Source: Pseudoneurospora amorphoporcata (taxonomy: Eukaryota > Ascomycota > Sordariomycetes > Sordariales > Sordariaceae). From it: 44,807 nucleotides of DNA. A program made the translations under genes and the position numbers. The notes under the pieces are model-generated. The model worked only from the letters and a program-made list of their open reading frames with translations. It was not told the DNA's origin and searched no databases. The stretch is taken from contig MU859302.1 of assembly GCA_033297205.1 (NCBI GenBank), positions 1-44,807 of the forward strand. The letters are read 5' to 3'. Each line of letters opens with the position of its first letter. Positions within the stretch are counted from its first letter, which is position 1. This document shows positions 9,912 through 21,741 of this stretch, piece by piece.

Positions 9912-12089
9912 ACCATCGCTCGCCTTGAACAAAAAGTCCAGCAAGCAAGCTCCCGATTCGCCTCCGAAGTCTAGACTGCCATCGCTAGATATGGGAAAAA
10001 GGATGCGGAACGCTAGAAAGCCATCGACCAGCTGCAGAAAATCACTTCGCGATATTAGGAGGCCCTCGAGAACTTCGACGAACGGAACGCCCGTTAATAA
10101 TCTATCCTAAGGCGAATCGACACCTGGGTAGCCAACAAAGAATCTCAAATTGACAACATCCTTAGCAAACTCGTCGACCCTAATTAACTTAAGGACCTCG
10201 AGGCACAAATCGCACAAATCGCTAGCCTCTAGTAAAGTACCCAGAAGGCCATTTAAAAAGCCTTCATCCGGTTAGGCCAAAAGGCCCCTGACGCCGCGTC
10301 AGTCCAAAAGCTCTTGGAATAACGCGCCGTTACTAAAGTACTTAATATATAATAATCCTTAGCCTACGATCCTCCTACTAGTCCTAGCCTAATTAACGAT
10401 AGTCTCCTCTAAGCGGCCCAGGCAAGAAGATAAGCCAGATAAGTTCGAATCTAGTATAAAGCTACCTATGCCGACCTGTAGGGAGCTAGTACCATTCCCC
10501 TTAAATAGTCCGTGGGAGGACAAGGACCCCTAAGGCCTCCTAATCTACCTCGTCGCGTCGGCGGGCTAGCCGAAGATCCTACCCGGTACTAAGCTGACTA
10601 TTTCCTCTAAAACCTAAGATATCCTACTATCTAAACAACGCTTATCTACCTTAATAAACCTTCGACCTACGATGGCAAGAAGTTCGATATCTTCTGACCT
10701 TGGTGGGCTAGGATTAATGCGTACCTCTACGCGTATGCCGCCAGCTTCCTAACCGACGGTTATAAAATTAATTGGCTCAGATCGATGCTTACCGATAAGG
10801 CCTAAAAATAGCACGACTCACGAGCCCGTCAGATCTAGTCTATAGGAGTCGAGGATACCTGGAAGGGTTATTCTAGCTCTCTAGCCGAACGATTCCAGGA
10901 CTTTTCTAAACAATACCGTAACTCCAGAAAAATGCGGGAGCTTAAGTACGAAGGAGACATTGCCAAATACCTTACCGAGCTATTAGACTTAAACGAAACT
11001 ATCAAATGGGCTGGCACTACCTTCCAAGATCAGATCGCCCAGATTCTACCCTCTAAGATTACAGAGCTGATTTACTCTATTCGAAGGAGAGTGCTTGAAA
11101 CCGACGATGAGTTTATTAGCGCCGTTCGAAAAGCTAGACGAATCTACGAAAATATGATTCGCGCTCCAGGATATTAGGGACAAGGAAAAAGCGCGCTCAC
11201 GTCTAGGACGGAGCACTTGAAATTAGGCTAACAATCTTATAAGGAATTACGCTCCGACTAAAACCAATCTTTAAAAAAACCCGACAGGCTAGTCAAGGAT
11301 AAGAAATGGAATAGCGTCCGCGAAGCTTTAAAAGGAATCGATTAGGCGGATAATGATCAGCGTAAGAAGGACCAAGTTTCTTACTAGCGATGCGGGCGTA
11401 ACAACTACTATACTATAAAATATTTCGTAAAGAAGGACAACAACGGTAAAGACCTGCGCCAACTCAAAGAACAACTAAGAACGGCTGCCATCTTAACTAA
11501 GAAACGCAAGAGTGACGACCTCGAAAGAGAGGGAGCTGAGAACCTCGAAGTTAACGAGGCCCCAATTTAAGAAAGCTAAAACAAACGTAATCACTAGAAC
11601 TATACAAACTATAGATATAAACAACGACTCTAATTCGGATTTTTAAGTAGCCGCTATAAAGTACTACATAGTGTCACAAGTCTGGCGCCCAGTACTAGCA
11701 TCTAGCACACAGTTAGCTAGACGACGAGTGCTAGCAATGTACTCCAAGCCGGCAAAGTACCGGTAGGTTTAGAGCCCGATAGTCCCTTCCAGCCTCCATA
11801 CGATTATATACCTAGACCGTGGGGCTGCCTCAGGTAGTTAGGCACCTATATTAGCGCACGACCTTAAAGGATAAACGACAAGGTCCGCCCTACGAGCCAG
11901 TCTTTCTTCTCTTTTCTTCTCGTAGAACCTTAATTAATTATTTTAGTATTAGCACTTGCGTATCGCTCTACTATCCCCTTACACATAGATTACCTTGGCC
12001 TTACCCTAGTACAATACTAAAATATCCTATCGTTTACACCTTGAAAAGACTTAGTATCAACGATGATTTAGAAGAATAGCTACGTAAGA
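9912..12089 (+). pseudogene. gag: Element B1 gag
   Basis: The N-terminal part reads as a coiled coil (IARLEQKVQQASSRF near 9915, ESQIDNILSKLVDPN near 10,140). The capsid-like part has YLNKPSTYDGKKFD (about 10,650), SSLAERFQDFSKQYR (about 10,875) and an open stretch at 10,932-11,177 ending YENMIRAPGY. The zinc knuckle at about 11,382-11,423 is destroyed: one Cys-Gly pair remains, while the other Cys and His positions read Tyr and a Trp-type codon is TAG. The segment up to 12,089 continues toward protease and matches B2. The start codon is missing because the A-family LTR abuts it. Confidence 0.8.
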
Positions 12090-12721
12090 TGTCACACGGA
12101 CATTCGACCCTAAGCCTCACCAAGCTCCTAAAGAGCCGCACAGCTTGGACCCAAGCCTTGCTATACAGCTGGATGCCTCAGGTAACTAGGCCATACTCAC
12201 TCTCGACGCTTAGCATTAGCCTCGAGATAGCCGGAGGCCTCCTCAGAGGTGCCCGGAGGCCTCCGGCCGCAACACCCACCTCGGCCGAACTCTTGGCCGC
12301 CGGTACTGCTTACCCGAACTTCTCTCGATGCCACCGGGCTAGAGAGCCAACCACGGAAGTGCCGAAGACACTAAAAGATCACCACAAGACAATCCTAATC
12401 ATCCTAGGAACAACCATAGCCAACCAAGCAAGGAGCAAGGTGCCCAGATGAAGGACGGCGCTAGATGAAAGATAGGGAATGGATGAAGGCATTCCGAAAG
12501 ATCCACATGTACATAGACTGCTAGACAAATGCCTTGAAGCCTCAGGTGACAAGGCTCGATACGTACCTCAAGTACGTACCGAGTCCTTTTGGCATAAGAA
12601 GGCCTTGAAGCCCGGCCTTCTCATGGATGTCGAGAAGGATCAACAAGGCCTTCGAGACCAAAGTAGTTTATTAGCTGAATTTGAACTACTGTTCCAAGCC
12701 CTAATCACAGCCCTTGTCACA
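12090..12721 (+). repeat. Solo LTR of the B family (632 bp) in B1
   Basis: It starts TGTCACACGGACATT and ends CCCTTGTCACA, as do the LTRs of B1 and B2. A perfect 5-bp duplication, TAAGA, flanks it (12,085-12,089 and 12,722-12,726). B1's gag-protease linker continues across it when compared with B2, so it is a later insertion reduced to a solo LTR, not B1's 5' LTR. It contains the 14-bp palindrome CCGGAGGCCTCCGG (12,253-12,266) and a second GGAGGCCTCC at 12,233-12,242. The open frames inside it are not real genes. Confidence 0.88.
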
Positions 12722-14566
12722 TAAGAAGCCCTACTAAGAACCACTATTAGGAATACGACCTATTGTACGAATGACTCTCCTTTATAATAATGAAGAACAC
12801 CCTTGTTTGCTGTAATGCCCTAACTAGCCTATGATAATAGTACTAGTATAGGGATGCTACAGTGAACTATGCACTTGTAGCTAAACGGAGCGGAAGCGGT
12901 GGTACGACAGTAGTGTTGAAGGAAGCAGCGTAATTGTAGATACAATAGGAGTGTTGTAAAAGAGGTCTTAGAGAGGACTCTGCTCTTAAGATAAAAGATT
13001 ATAGTGAATTCTGTATTGTGGAAAACAACTTATTATAGTGAACTCTGTACTATAAGAAAAGACTGTATTGTATTGCTTGAGTGTCCTTGCTTACTTGCTT
13101 GCTTGCTTGCTTAAGGAGTAACTAACTAATAGAGAGGAGAGGTCTTTATATACATAAATGCTGAGTGTCTGGAAGCTTCTAGAGTGTAAAAGTGCTTGTA
13201 CGAGTACTATACCATGAAAGGAAAGAGTTGAATCTATGAGCTTCTGTTGCATTCCATGATGACAAATCAATCTAAGGAGAATGCTGAACAGGTTCGAGAA
13301 TCCAGAATGCAGTAGTGAAACCTCTGTGTTCTAGTAGATTCTGTGGAGGCTGAGTCGACTGATTCCGTAACGTAGAAGGAATAGTGTCCTCAGCAATCAG
13401 CCTTCTATACTACAAGGTAGTACAAGGCAGTTACAAGGCATAGTACTAGCCACACGTTAACAACCCTATTAGAGTCCTCTTAAACCCTAGAAGCTTAATC
13501 CCTATTATGTCCTTTTATAAAGCCCGAGTTTAGAAACTCCCTTTAATCAAACGAACCTGCGTCCGAACTATCATAGGATTCAATTCCGCCGTCGATATAG
13601 TAGGCGGGAGATATTATACTGAAGCAGTCGTCCTTCGTCATTAGGAGGATCATTACACTCGATTCAACTTTAAGCTCTCAACAATAGATAACCAATACGA
13701 TATCATTCTTCCCCATTAGTAGTTACAATAGTATAAACCAGCCTATTTCTTCAATAAAACGCAAGAAATCAAGTTCGCCTCAAAATACTACTAGCAAAAC
13801 TACACTAACTCTATCGTCCTAAGGCTTCTCCCTACAAAAACCATCGCTAGCATTCAGACCAAGATCGACGCCGCAATCGCAGCAGTGCCAAAAAAATTCC
13901 GAAAATTCCTCCCAATCATGAGCGAAGAAGCAGCGATACGAAGGCTGGATCATCAGCCCTGGGATCACAAAATCGATCTAAAGGAAAGAGAAACCCCGCC
14001 ACATAGACCTCTCTTCGCAATAAGCGGGCGTGAACTCCATGCCCTCAAACTCTGGCTTAAGAAGATGCTAAACTCTGGGCGGATAAGAAAATCTACCTCA
14101 TCATACAGCGCACCTCTTATATTCGTCGATAAGAAAGATCCAAACGATCCTCTCCGACCAGTAATTAATTACCAAATCCTTAATAAAATAACTATTCCCG
14201 TCAGACACCCCATCCCGCTCATCACGGAACTTCAACATGCCCTCAAAACGGCCAAGATCTTCTCGAAAATCGACCTCAAATCAAGCTTCTTCCTCATTCG
14301 AATGGCCAAAGGCCACGAGTGGAAAACCGCCTTCCGATGTAAATACAGCCTTTTCGAGTACGTTATCATACCTATAGGCTTAATCAACGCTCCCTCCACG
14401 TTCCAGGCTATAATGAACCACTTATTCATAGACCTTCTGGATGCAGGAGTACTCGTCTACCTAAATAATATCTTAATCAACGCCGATATTGAGGAAGAAT
14501 ACGATCGCCTAGTATTAGAAGTTTTAAAGCGGCTCACCGATAACCATCTTACCGTTGCCTCGCAGA
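12722..14566 (+). pseudogene. pol: Element B1 protease and N-terminal two thirds of RT
   Basis: The reading starts MTLLYN at 12,771, is interrupted by solo LTR F2, and continues after 13,467. The protease active site reads LLNPRSL where B2 has LLDLGSL, so DSG is lost. The family motif GFNSAVD-x-x-G-x-R-Y-Y-T-E is at about 13,577. RT is open from 13,885 to 14,574: FVDKKDPNDPLRPV, KGHEWKTAFRCKY and INAPSTFQ. The catalytic motif is YLNN (14,458-14,469) instead of YLDD, both Asp changed by G-to-A. RT breaks at 14,566, where element C is inserted, and resumes at 28,216 with QKCK. Confidence 0.9.
12804..13462. repeat. Solo LTR F2 (659 bp) in B1 protease
   Basis: It begins TGTTTGCTG and ends CGTTAACA, with a perfect 5-bp duplication, ACCCT (12,799-12,803 and 13,463-13,467). 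B2, which lacks this insertion, has a single ACCCT at the matching place. It is the inverted partner of F1, with the same length, so the two could recombine to invert the sequence between them. Confidence 0.88.
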
Positions 14567-14801
14567 TATTATAGGGCGCGAGCAAGTACTAAGGTAAGAT
14601 GTTGATTGTTGTGCGAAGAACCAGAAGAGGATCCTATATATACACGAGAACTATTTAGGGTATAGTGTGGAGCCCTATAGCTATAGGTCTATAGGGCGGC
14701 ACTATACGTGCTAGCTATGCTGCACTCAGACAGCTGCACTCAGCTAGCTACACTAATATAGCACAGCACCTATCTATATAGAGTAGGCAATGCCTATAAT
14801 A
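14567..14801 (-). repeat. 3' LTR of element C (235 bp)
   Basis: Plus-strand ends are TATTATAGG and CCTATAATA, decayed TG...CA. CTACCCCCTTCC follows, the complement of the polypurine tract. Compared by eye with the 5' LTR there are about two dozen differences, all transitions, and no indels. Confidence 0.92.
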
Positions 14802-14899
14802 CTACCCCCTTCCTAAATTAACTCCCGGCCTCGAAATCTGTTCAAAACTATTTAGAAGCCGTTAATATTAATAAAGTGGAGCGGGCATCCCTGCCCAAA

Positions 14900-17800
14900 T
14901 TACCTATTGTTCAGTCTCGCACTCCGTCTGACTTGCCGATTGTCCGCCTTTAGTGCAGCCGTGATAGGGACTGGAGAGGGCAGCACGTCAGCTTCCTCGT
15001 TGTCAGGCGAGGTTTCTGCCTTTGCCTTCAGCCAAGCCTTGAATCCTTTCCTGAAATCGATGTGTGGCAATTCCAACTCTAGTCGTTTCTTATGAAGTTC
15101 CCAAATCACTTCCTAGCAGCCATTAAAGTTAGCCGTTGGTTGCCAGTCTGGGGGGTAGTGAGACCACTTCACTAGATAGTACTATCGTCCGTCAATCTTT
15201 TGGTAGTCTAAGAGTTCCTCAAACTCCCAGCGCCTGCCCTCCTCGAAGTCATTAGTTCTAGTGACTACTATGCCTTCGTTAGCCTTGACGTTAGTCATAA
15301 GCTCTTTCTAGCCTGGTAATTCTTCGACGTAAGGCTTGACCTTTGATACGTTAACGACGTGAGTAACCTTTATATTGCCGGGTAGGGCCAACTCAACTAT
15401 GTGCTAGCTAGCCTTCATAATACGGAAAGGTCCCTCGAAACGCGGTGCTAATTTGTCATGCGGCCTACCTATTGCGTAATTGGCTATATTGAGCATAACT
15501 TCGTCTCCAACTTTGTACTTAGGGGCATCAGTGCGGTTCTCGTTCACTGCTACCTCATATCTAGCCTGCGCCTATAGGAAGGAAGTCTTAACGAAATCTC
15601 AAACCTCTTTAAATCGTGATACCAGCTGGTTAGCGCTAAAGATCTGTTTCTTTTATACATTTGTCGCATCCGGCGGCAAAGGTGTCGACGGCTCTGTGCC
15701 CATACGGGGGTGGAAACCGTAGTTAGCGAAGAAGGGTATTACTCCTGTCGAAGCAGACTTAAGGTTGTTGCTTTGAAACTCGGCCAGCGGCAGCCAGTCC
15801 ACCTAGTCGTCCTGAGCCCAATTAATAAAGGTCCGTAGATACTACTCTAGTTCCGCGTTGATCCTCTCAGTCTGCCCATTTGTTTTCTTGTAGTAAGGCG
15901 TAGAGTACTTCAGTTTAACGCTTAGCTGCAAGGATAACTGTCTCCAGAAGACGGAGACGAATTGAACGCCTCTGTTCGAAACGGCAATATCCGAAAGGCC
16001 GTGAAGGGTGAAGATGCGGTCGATAAACTTCTCTACTAATTCTTCCGTTGTTAATCTTTCTATTGGGATAAAGTGCCGCATCTTTGTTAGTCTATCAACG
16101 ACTACTAGTACGTGCTGGTACTCTACGCCCCTACTAGAGCGTTGTAACTTAGGGAACGGAATTACATAGTCGATAGAGATGTTTCGCTAGGGTGCGTAGG
16201 GGATGGGCAAAGGCTTAAGGAAACCCGCTGGCGACGTCCTAGCGGCCTTAGTCTTGCTGTAGGGTATGCACCCTTTGCAGTATATGTTCACAGCGACCAC
16301 CATTCCTGGCCAGAAATAGCAATGTATTAATGCTACCGTCTTATCTCTCCTAGGATAGCCACCCTGCACAGAGGTATAAGTGCGGTGGATCAGCTCCTAT
16401 TGGACCGCTTCGTTGTCGGGGGGTATTACTAGTCTATTTTTAAAAATTACCCTGTCGTTGACTATATAACACTTGGCAAAGGGGATCTTCAATACCTTCT
16501 TCAAGTGCTTTAGCCAGTGATTTCCCGACTTAATAGCCTTCCTAATATCCGCCATCATAAGGGAGTTGGCGTAGGCCCGGTCCACTAGGTCGTCTATGTG
16601 GATACTAAGTCCGTCCTCATCCTCCTAAAAGCTATCCTCCAAAGTATAGATTGTGAGCGGCGCTCCAATATCCGATATAACGTTTATCGTAAAACCCTCG
16701 CTATCTGTATCCATTAATTTAAACGAACTTTCGTCGAAGTAAGAGGGGTCGATGAGTGGCTTCTTTCTTACCTACAGCCTATCGTCTTCTGCGTCCCTCG
16801 GTACGTGTTCTGGCTTACGGCTCAGGGCATCGGGCCTAACGTTGGTCAATCCTAGCCGGTATTTGATCGTAAAGTTAAATCTGGACAAGAATTCAAACCA
16901 CCTCATATGCCTAGGTATAAGCTTCTTCGTAGTGCTAAACGTCTTAAGGTTCTTATAGTCCGTAATAATCTCGAAGGGTTAAGCGGCGCCCTCCAACTCT
17001 AGTCTTCATTCCTCTAGTACCTTGATAACGGCCAGCAATTCCTTATTATAAATGTTGTAATTGCACTCTGCTGCCGAATGCTTAGCCGAAAAGTAGGCGA
17101 CTGGGTACAACTCACCGTCATGCAACTGTAACAGCGTGCCGCCCGTTGACTAATTAGAAGTATCGACTTTAATAACTATTGGTTTCTCCCAATCGTAGAT
17201 CTTAAGAACCAGTGCTAATGTGAAAGCTACTTTCAAAGCCTCAAAGGCATCGTTGTACATTTTGTCCCACCTCTAATCTGTTATTTTCTTTATTAGTTCG
17301 TACAGTAATTTGCCTATTCGTGAAAAGTTAGCGATGAACCTCTTATAGAAGTTAGCGAAGCCTAAGAAACGTTGCAGTTGCCGCTTTATTGTAGGCGCCT
17401 CCTATTTAATAACAGCCTCCACCTTTTCTAGATCCATCTCGATACCCCCGGGAATAATAATAAGACCCAAATATTGAGTCCGTTGAATATAGAATTCGCA
17501 CTTGTCAATGTCAATTTGTAAGCATGCATTAATCAGACGTTGGAGTACCTTTCGGACGTACTTGACGTACTCTTCATATATTTCTAAAAAAATCAGTACG
17601 TCGTCCAAATAAGCCGTTGTATAAATATCCAAGATATCGTATAAGATATTGTTAATAAAGTTCTGGAAAGAGGCTGGAGCCTCTAATAAACCGAACGGGC
17701 ATACTAATGACTTGTAGAGACCAAATTTTGTAATAAAAGTAGTCAACTATTCGTGTCCTTCAGCTATACGCAATCTGTTGAAAGCGGCGATAACGTCCAC

Positions 17801-19629
17801 CTTCGTAAACTACTTAGCCTTACAAATAGCATCCAGGGTTTCTTTAATTAAGGGCAACGGATACCTATTCTTCAACGAGATCTCGTTAATGCCTCTATAA
17901 TCTACGTAGATCCGCACACCGCCGCCTAGTTTACGGGCCAGCAATACTAGTAAAGCGACGTTGGAGGTAGATAGCCTAATAAATCCCTTCGCCAAGTTAT
18001 CATCTAGCCACTGCTTAATGACCTTGAATTCCTATAGTAATATTAGTCGTGCTCTAGAATAGGGTAGAGATTCTACCCCTAGTTTTAGTTCAATCTTATA
18101 GTCGTAAGACCGATATTCGGGTATTACATCCGTATCCCGCGGGTTAGCAATGTGAGAGAGATCTTTGTACTCGTCTGGAAAGCGTGCTTTAACCTCCTCT
18201 GAGGTGTATTTTAGCTTTGTTGACTTATCTATAAATTTTTAGACGTCCTCCTCTATAATGCCATAGATCTTATCGATCTCAGATAAGGGTGTTAGTTTCC
18301 GCTCTTACTCTCCGGGCGTTTTCTAGAGTTCGCCGTTTGTCACTTTTAGTGCGTAGATGCGGTTAACGTACTCCTTCGTAGATTCGCCAGGTTAGAGGGC
18401 CTGCTCCCCCTTGTTTTCGCTCGCGGCCTCTACTTTATAAAAGTCGATAAACTCGTACACCTTTGGGTTTTTAAAGTAGGGTTTGTATAGTTCACCCCTT
18501 CCCTACACAATATCTTTCCATGCGTTCTTGGATAGAAATAGCATCGAAATAGCTGCCTTCCTTTCCTTCTATACTTCCTAGAGCTCTACCCATGTGGTAG
18601 AGCTAACTTTAACGCCCTTTATCTGTGTATTGAGCATAAAGGTCCTAGCATTAACTAGCTTAATATTGGAAAGGTCTAGTACTGCTATATTAAATGTTGG
18701 TTCAAAAGGCTAGAAGAACGTACGTTTAACCCGTTCGGGCCGTTGCATCGTCCATATCCTCCTTCCGTTAACGGATCGTATTCGTACTTTAATCTTCTTT
18801 AATACTAGCTTTCTTACCGGACCGAAAGGTTCCTCAAACTCCCTCGCGTGCACTAGAGAGGTCGGAGGCTCTAGTAGTATAGCCTGGCTCCCTCTGGGGG
18901 CCTCTATTATATTAGTTACCTAAGTTAGGAGATATTCGTTCTCGTTAGAATTAGAATCGTTATTGGATCCGTTCTCGACGTCCTCGAAGATAGACCCGTT
19001 CCCGGCCTCCTCAAAAACGAACTTGCCTTCCTCAGAGACGTCTCCATCATCCTCTTCCTCAAAAGCGGTGCTTAGGACCGCCGCTACCTCGAATAGCTAA
19101 CGGATACAAGTGCCTATACAGGCCACATTCCAGGTAATCTTATTGGTTACTTAATTGATATCTGGGTTATAGAGCTGCAACCATAGCCAGCCCAGGATCA
19201 CCGGGTGGTCTACTACTAAGTTAGCTACAAAGAAACTAATAACCTCTATATAGTCACTAATCCGCATAGTTATTTCGACGTACTAATCTATCTATTCTTT
19301 AAAGTTGCCATCGGCTAGATGCAACGGCCGGGGTTTCTCCAAAGGCTTAAACTCCAAGTAGGCTTTTTCCACGAACGACCGGTCGATAAAAGCTTTACCT
19401 AAATATCTAGAGTCGACTAGTAACACACACTCTATCTTATTATTGCGCTAGGGATACTAAAGATACGTGGATAGGAAGGTTGCATTCTGCCTATAGAATT
19501 CTAAACTACCTAGTTTAAGCGGCTCTATCCTCTAATAGCTGATTATACGAACATCCAATTTGTTCACCCTCGTTTCTACCTTCTTCTATGTCTCTATTAA
19601 ACACTCCTTAGCGCGACTTAGCCTTAGGG
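14900..19629 (-). pseudogene. pol: Element C pol: protease, RT, RNase H, integrase, chromodomain
   Basis: The protease active site reads LVDSRYL (DSR at 19,406-19,414), a Gly-to-Arg change of DSG. A long acidic linker follows (about 18,940-19,100). RT: VYVDYRGINE-like VRIYVDYRG (about 17,905), NRYPLPLI, CPFGLLEAPASFQ and an intact YLDD at 17,600-17,611. RNase H: YNKELLAV (about 17,045). Integrase: the second His of the zinc site reads Tyr; CKGC is intact (about 16,278). First Asp in ISIDYV (about 16,170), the second is Asn (AVSNRGVQF, about 15,985) and Glu is in QTERINAELE (about 15,860). The frame ends with a natural TAA at 14,900-14,902, after SARLNNR and before the polypurine tract. Confidence 0.93.
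15090..15250 (-). other. Chromodomain of element C
   Basis: Minus-strand reading: RRWEFEELLDYQKIDGR, stop, YYLVKWSHYPPDWQP, then a helix E-V-I-W-E-L-H-K-K. The YLVKW strand and W-x-P turn are typical of a chromodomain. A charged tail of about 60 residues follows to the natural stop. Confidence 0.8.
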
Positions 19630-20337
19630 TTCGCCATTTCCCTACTGGGCAGCGGGGGCTGGAATAGCCGGAATAGCTAGGGTTGCTGGGGCCAGGGCCG
19701 GGTTGGCCGTATCTGCTATAGCGCGATTGGTAACCGGGGCACCCGTTCCCATATTGGCGTTCTTACGTATAGTAATGCCCAAACCTATACGGTTGGCCTA
19801 CTTGCCTTTGTTGCCGTAGTTAGTCTAGCTCTTGCACTCGCGGGCTATGTGCTTGCTTTTACTACGGTTTATACAAATGCCTTTATTGTAGCGCTCCTAT
19901 AGAACGTCTTTGTAAATTTCAGTAAGCTTAGCGCGGTCCAAGTTCATAGCATCGGGGTCTTTGCTATTGCTGCCAGCACTGCTATTGTTATTACCCTTAT
20001 TGCCATTCTGGGTACCCTAGATAGTATTATTACGTAGTACTGCTCTGGCATAGGCTCTAGAGATACCCTTGAACAGTTCGCACCATGCTTTAAAGTCGTT
20101 ACGAGCAGGCTGGACGTGATAATGTGAAACCGAATCCGCTAGGGATTTAGAAACCTTTTAGTAGAGAAGACGGACCTTAGTAACCGCATCGTAACTGTAA
20201 CGGTCGGCTAAGGTAATGAATTAAACTTTGAAATCCTTGTAATTAAACCATTTGCTAGCCTGCTTAAATTGCAATAGCGAGTTCTCAGCGACCTACACGA
20301 TGTTACCTTGCATATAACGATTATTTAGGTATGCCAG
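19630..20337 (-). pseudogene. gag: Element C gag, C-terminal part with zinc knuckle
   Basis: It picks up after B2 with YLNNRYMQGNIV, then SLLQFKQASKWF, LADRYSYDAVTKVR and FKAWCELFKGISRAYARAV. An Asn/Ser-rich linker is followed by a knuckle at about 19,850-19,895, C-I-N-R-S-K-S-K-H-I-A-R-E-C, in which the second Cys of CCHC reads Arg. An Ala/Pro-rich end leads to the pol frame. The join with the upstream half across B2 is exact when one copy of the 5-bp duplication is removed. Confidence 0.85.
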
Positions 20338-20635
20338 TGTGACAAGGGTTGTGATCAGGGCTTGGAACAATAGTTCAATTCCGCTGATAATCTTCTTTGG
20401 TCTCGAAGGCCTTGTGATCCCTTTAACCTCCAAGAGGAAGGTTCGGTTTCAAGGCCTTCTTATGCTAAAGAAGTTCGGTACCGTGCCTTGTGGCCTGAGG
20501 CTACAAGGCATCAATCTAGCATTCTGCATACAAGTGGGTCTTCTTCAACCATTCTCCTTCGTCCTTCTGGCGCCGGCCTTCACGTTAAGCTTTGACAATC
20601 CTAACCCTAGATTGTAGGCAAATGTCCGTGTGACA
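20338..20635 (-). repeat. 3' LTR of element B2 (298 bp)
   Basis: Plus-strand ends are TGTGACAAGGG and CCGTGTGACA, perfect TG...CA. It is longer than its partner at 26,184-26,430 by about 51 bp, an interval flanked by short AAGGC repeats (about 20,455-20,508). Confidence 0.93.
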
Positions 20636-20652
20636 TCAGCTCTCCCTTCTTC
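20636..20652 (-). other. Polypurine tract of element B2
   Basis: The minus-strand reading GAAGAAGGGAGAGCTGA abuts the 3' LTR start (TGTCACACGG). The matching tract in B1 is AAAAAAGAAGGAGCTAA, just before 30,573. Confidence 0.7.
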
Positions 20653-20759
20653 AAGGCTTGCCTCGAGCCTAATATAGCTTCCTGCTTAGTTTTGTTAGCC
20701 TTGCGTTAGTCTTGCCCGTTTTGGCGTACGTTGGGGTCGCGTGGCTTCTCCGGATGCCT

Positions 20760-21741
20760 AGCGTAGAAAGCGATAACTTCTTTTTTACTTTAGTCTTCTA
20801 ACTTAGCCGAGGCTGCCTCCCGCAGGACCTAGTTAGGATTAGGGGCTACCTGATTGCTAGCGCGGTAGGGTTCGACGAGCGAGACGTGGAAGGCGATGAC
20901 TTCTTTTCTACTTCAGTCTTCTAATTCAGCCGGGGCTGCCTCCCGTAGGACCTGGTCAGGGTTAGGGGCTACCTAATTGCTAGCGTGATAGGGTTCGACG
21001 AGCGAGACGTGTAAGGCGATGATTTCTTTTTCCACTTTATAGTCTTGACTCAGCCGGGGCTGCCTCCCGCAGGACCTGGTCAGGGTCAGGGGCTACCTAA
21101 TTGCCAGCGCGGTAGGGTCCGACGAGCGAGACGTGGAAGGCGATGACTTCTGCTTTTGCACCATCAGTGAGGAAGTACTCCTATAGTTCCTATGTTAGAC
21201 TCTTGGTTCCTTCCCAACCTTCCCACTTGACTCGATACTTAACCTTATCTCCAAGGGCTATAGAGTCCAGTATCTTCTCAACCTCATAGTCTTCTGACTC
21301 TGCTAGGGCTGCCTCTCGTAGGACCTAGTCTAAGTCAGGGGCTCTCTAACTACCAGCGCGGTAGGGTTCCAGGAGTGAGACGTGGAAGGAATTATAGATG
21401 CGCCATTTCTTGGGTAAGGTAAGTCGGATAGCGGTAGGGGTTTTGTGGAGGAGTTAATTTGTTAGGACATTAGGGTCTCGAGGCTTCTTTGGGTACCGCG
21501 CGTGGAAGGTAATGACCTGGGCTTTTGCTCCGTTAGTGTAGAAGTGCTCCCATAGTTCCCACGTGAGATCACTAGCTTTGTTCCATCCTTCCCACTTAAC
21601 TCAATATAACACCTTAGATTCAGCCCTCATAGAATCCACGATCTTCTCAACCTCGTAGTCTTCTAATACTACTGGGGCTGCCTCTCGCAAGACCTAGTTA
21701 GGGTCGGGGATCTCCCGATTGCCAGCGCGATAGGGTTCCAG
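20760..21741 (-). repeat. Tandemly multiplied chromodomain tail of B2 pol
   Basis: The module SLLEPYRAGN, APDPD, VLREAAPAESED occurs five times in direct order. Anchor positions (CTGCC on the plus strand) are 20,813, 20,936, 21,060, 21,309 and 21,678, spaced 123, 124, 249 and 369 bp, close to 1, 1, 2 and 3 times 123. The two units on the integrase side carry full chromodomains (DYEVEKI, VKWEGW, LTWELW near 21,530-21,680 and again near 21,180-21,310). The distal three hold mainly the linker part. B1 has only one unit here. The 124-bp spacing breaks the frame. Loss and gain of units by unequal exchange is the likely origin. Confidence 0.8.

Noticed and set aside
9826..10110. 94-codon frame and its twin at 6315-6503, both starting MNLLASP
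   Set aside because: Both start inside an A-family LTR and run into unrelated flanks, so the shared N-terminus is only LTR sequence.
12089..12451. 120-codon open frame starting MSHGHSTLSL
   Set aside because: It lies wholly inside the B-family solo LTR and has no protein-like motif; it is chance coding in LTR sequence.
12090..12721. Reading this LTR as the 5' LTR of B1
   Set aside because: It has its own perfect TAAGA duplication, and B1 gag lies upstream while the linker to protease continues downstream.
20339..20617. 92-codon open frame on the plus strand
   Set aside because: It is contained in the B2 LTR, antisense to the element; no support as a gene.
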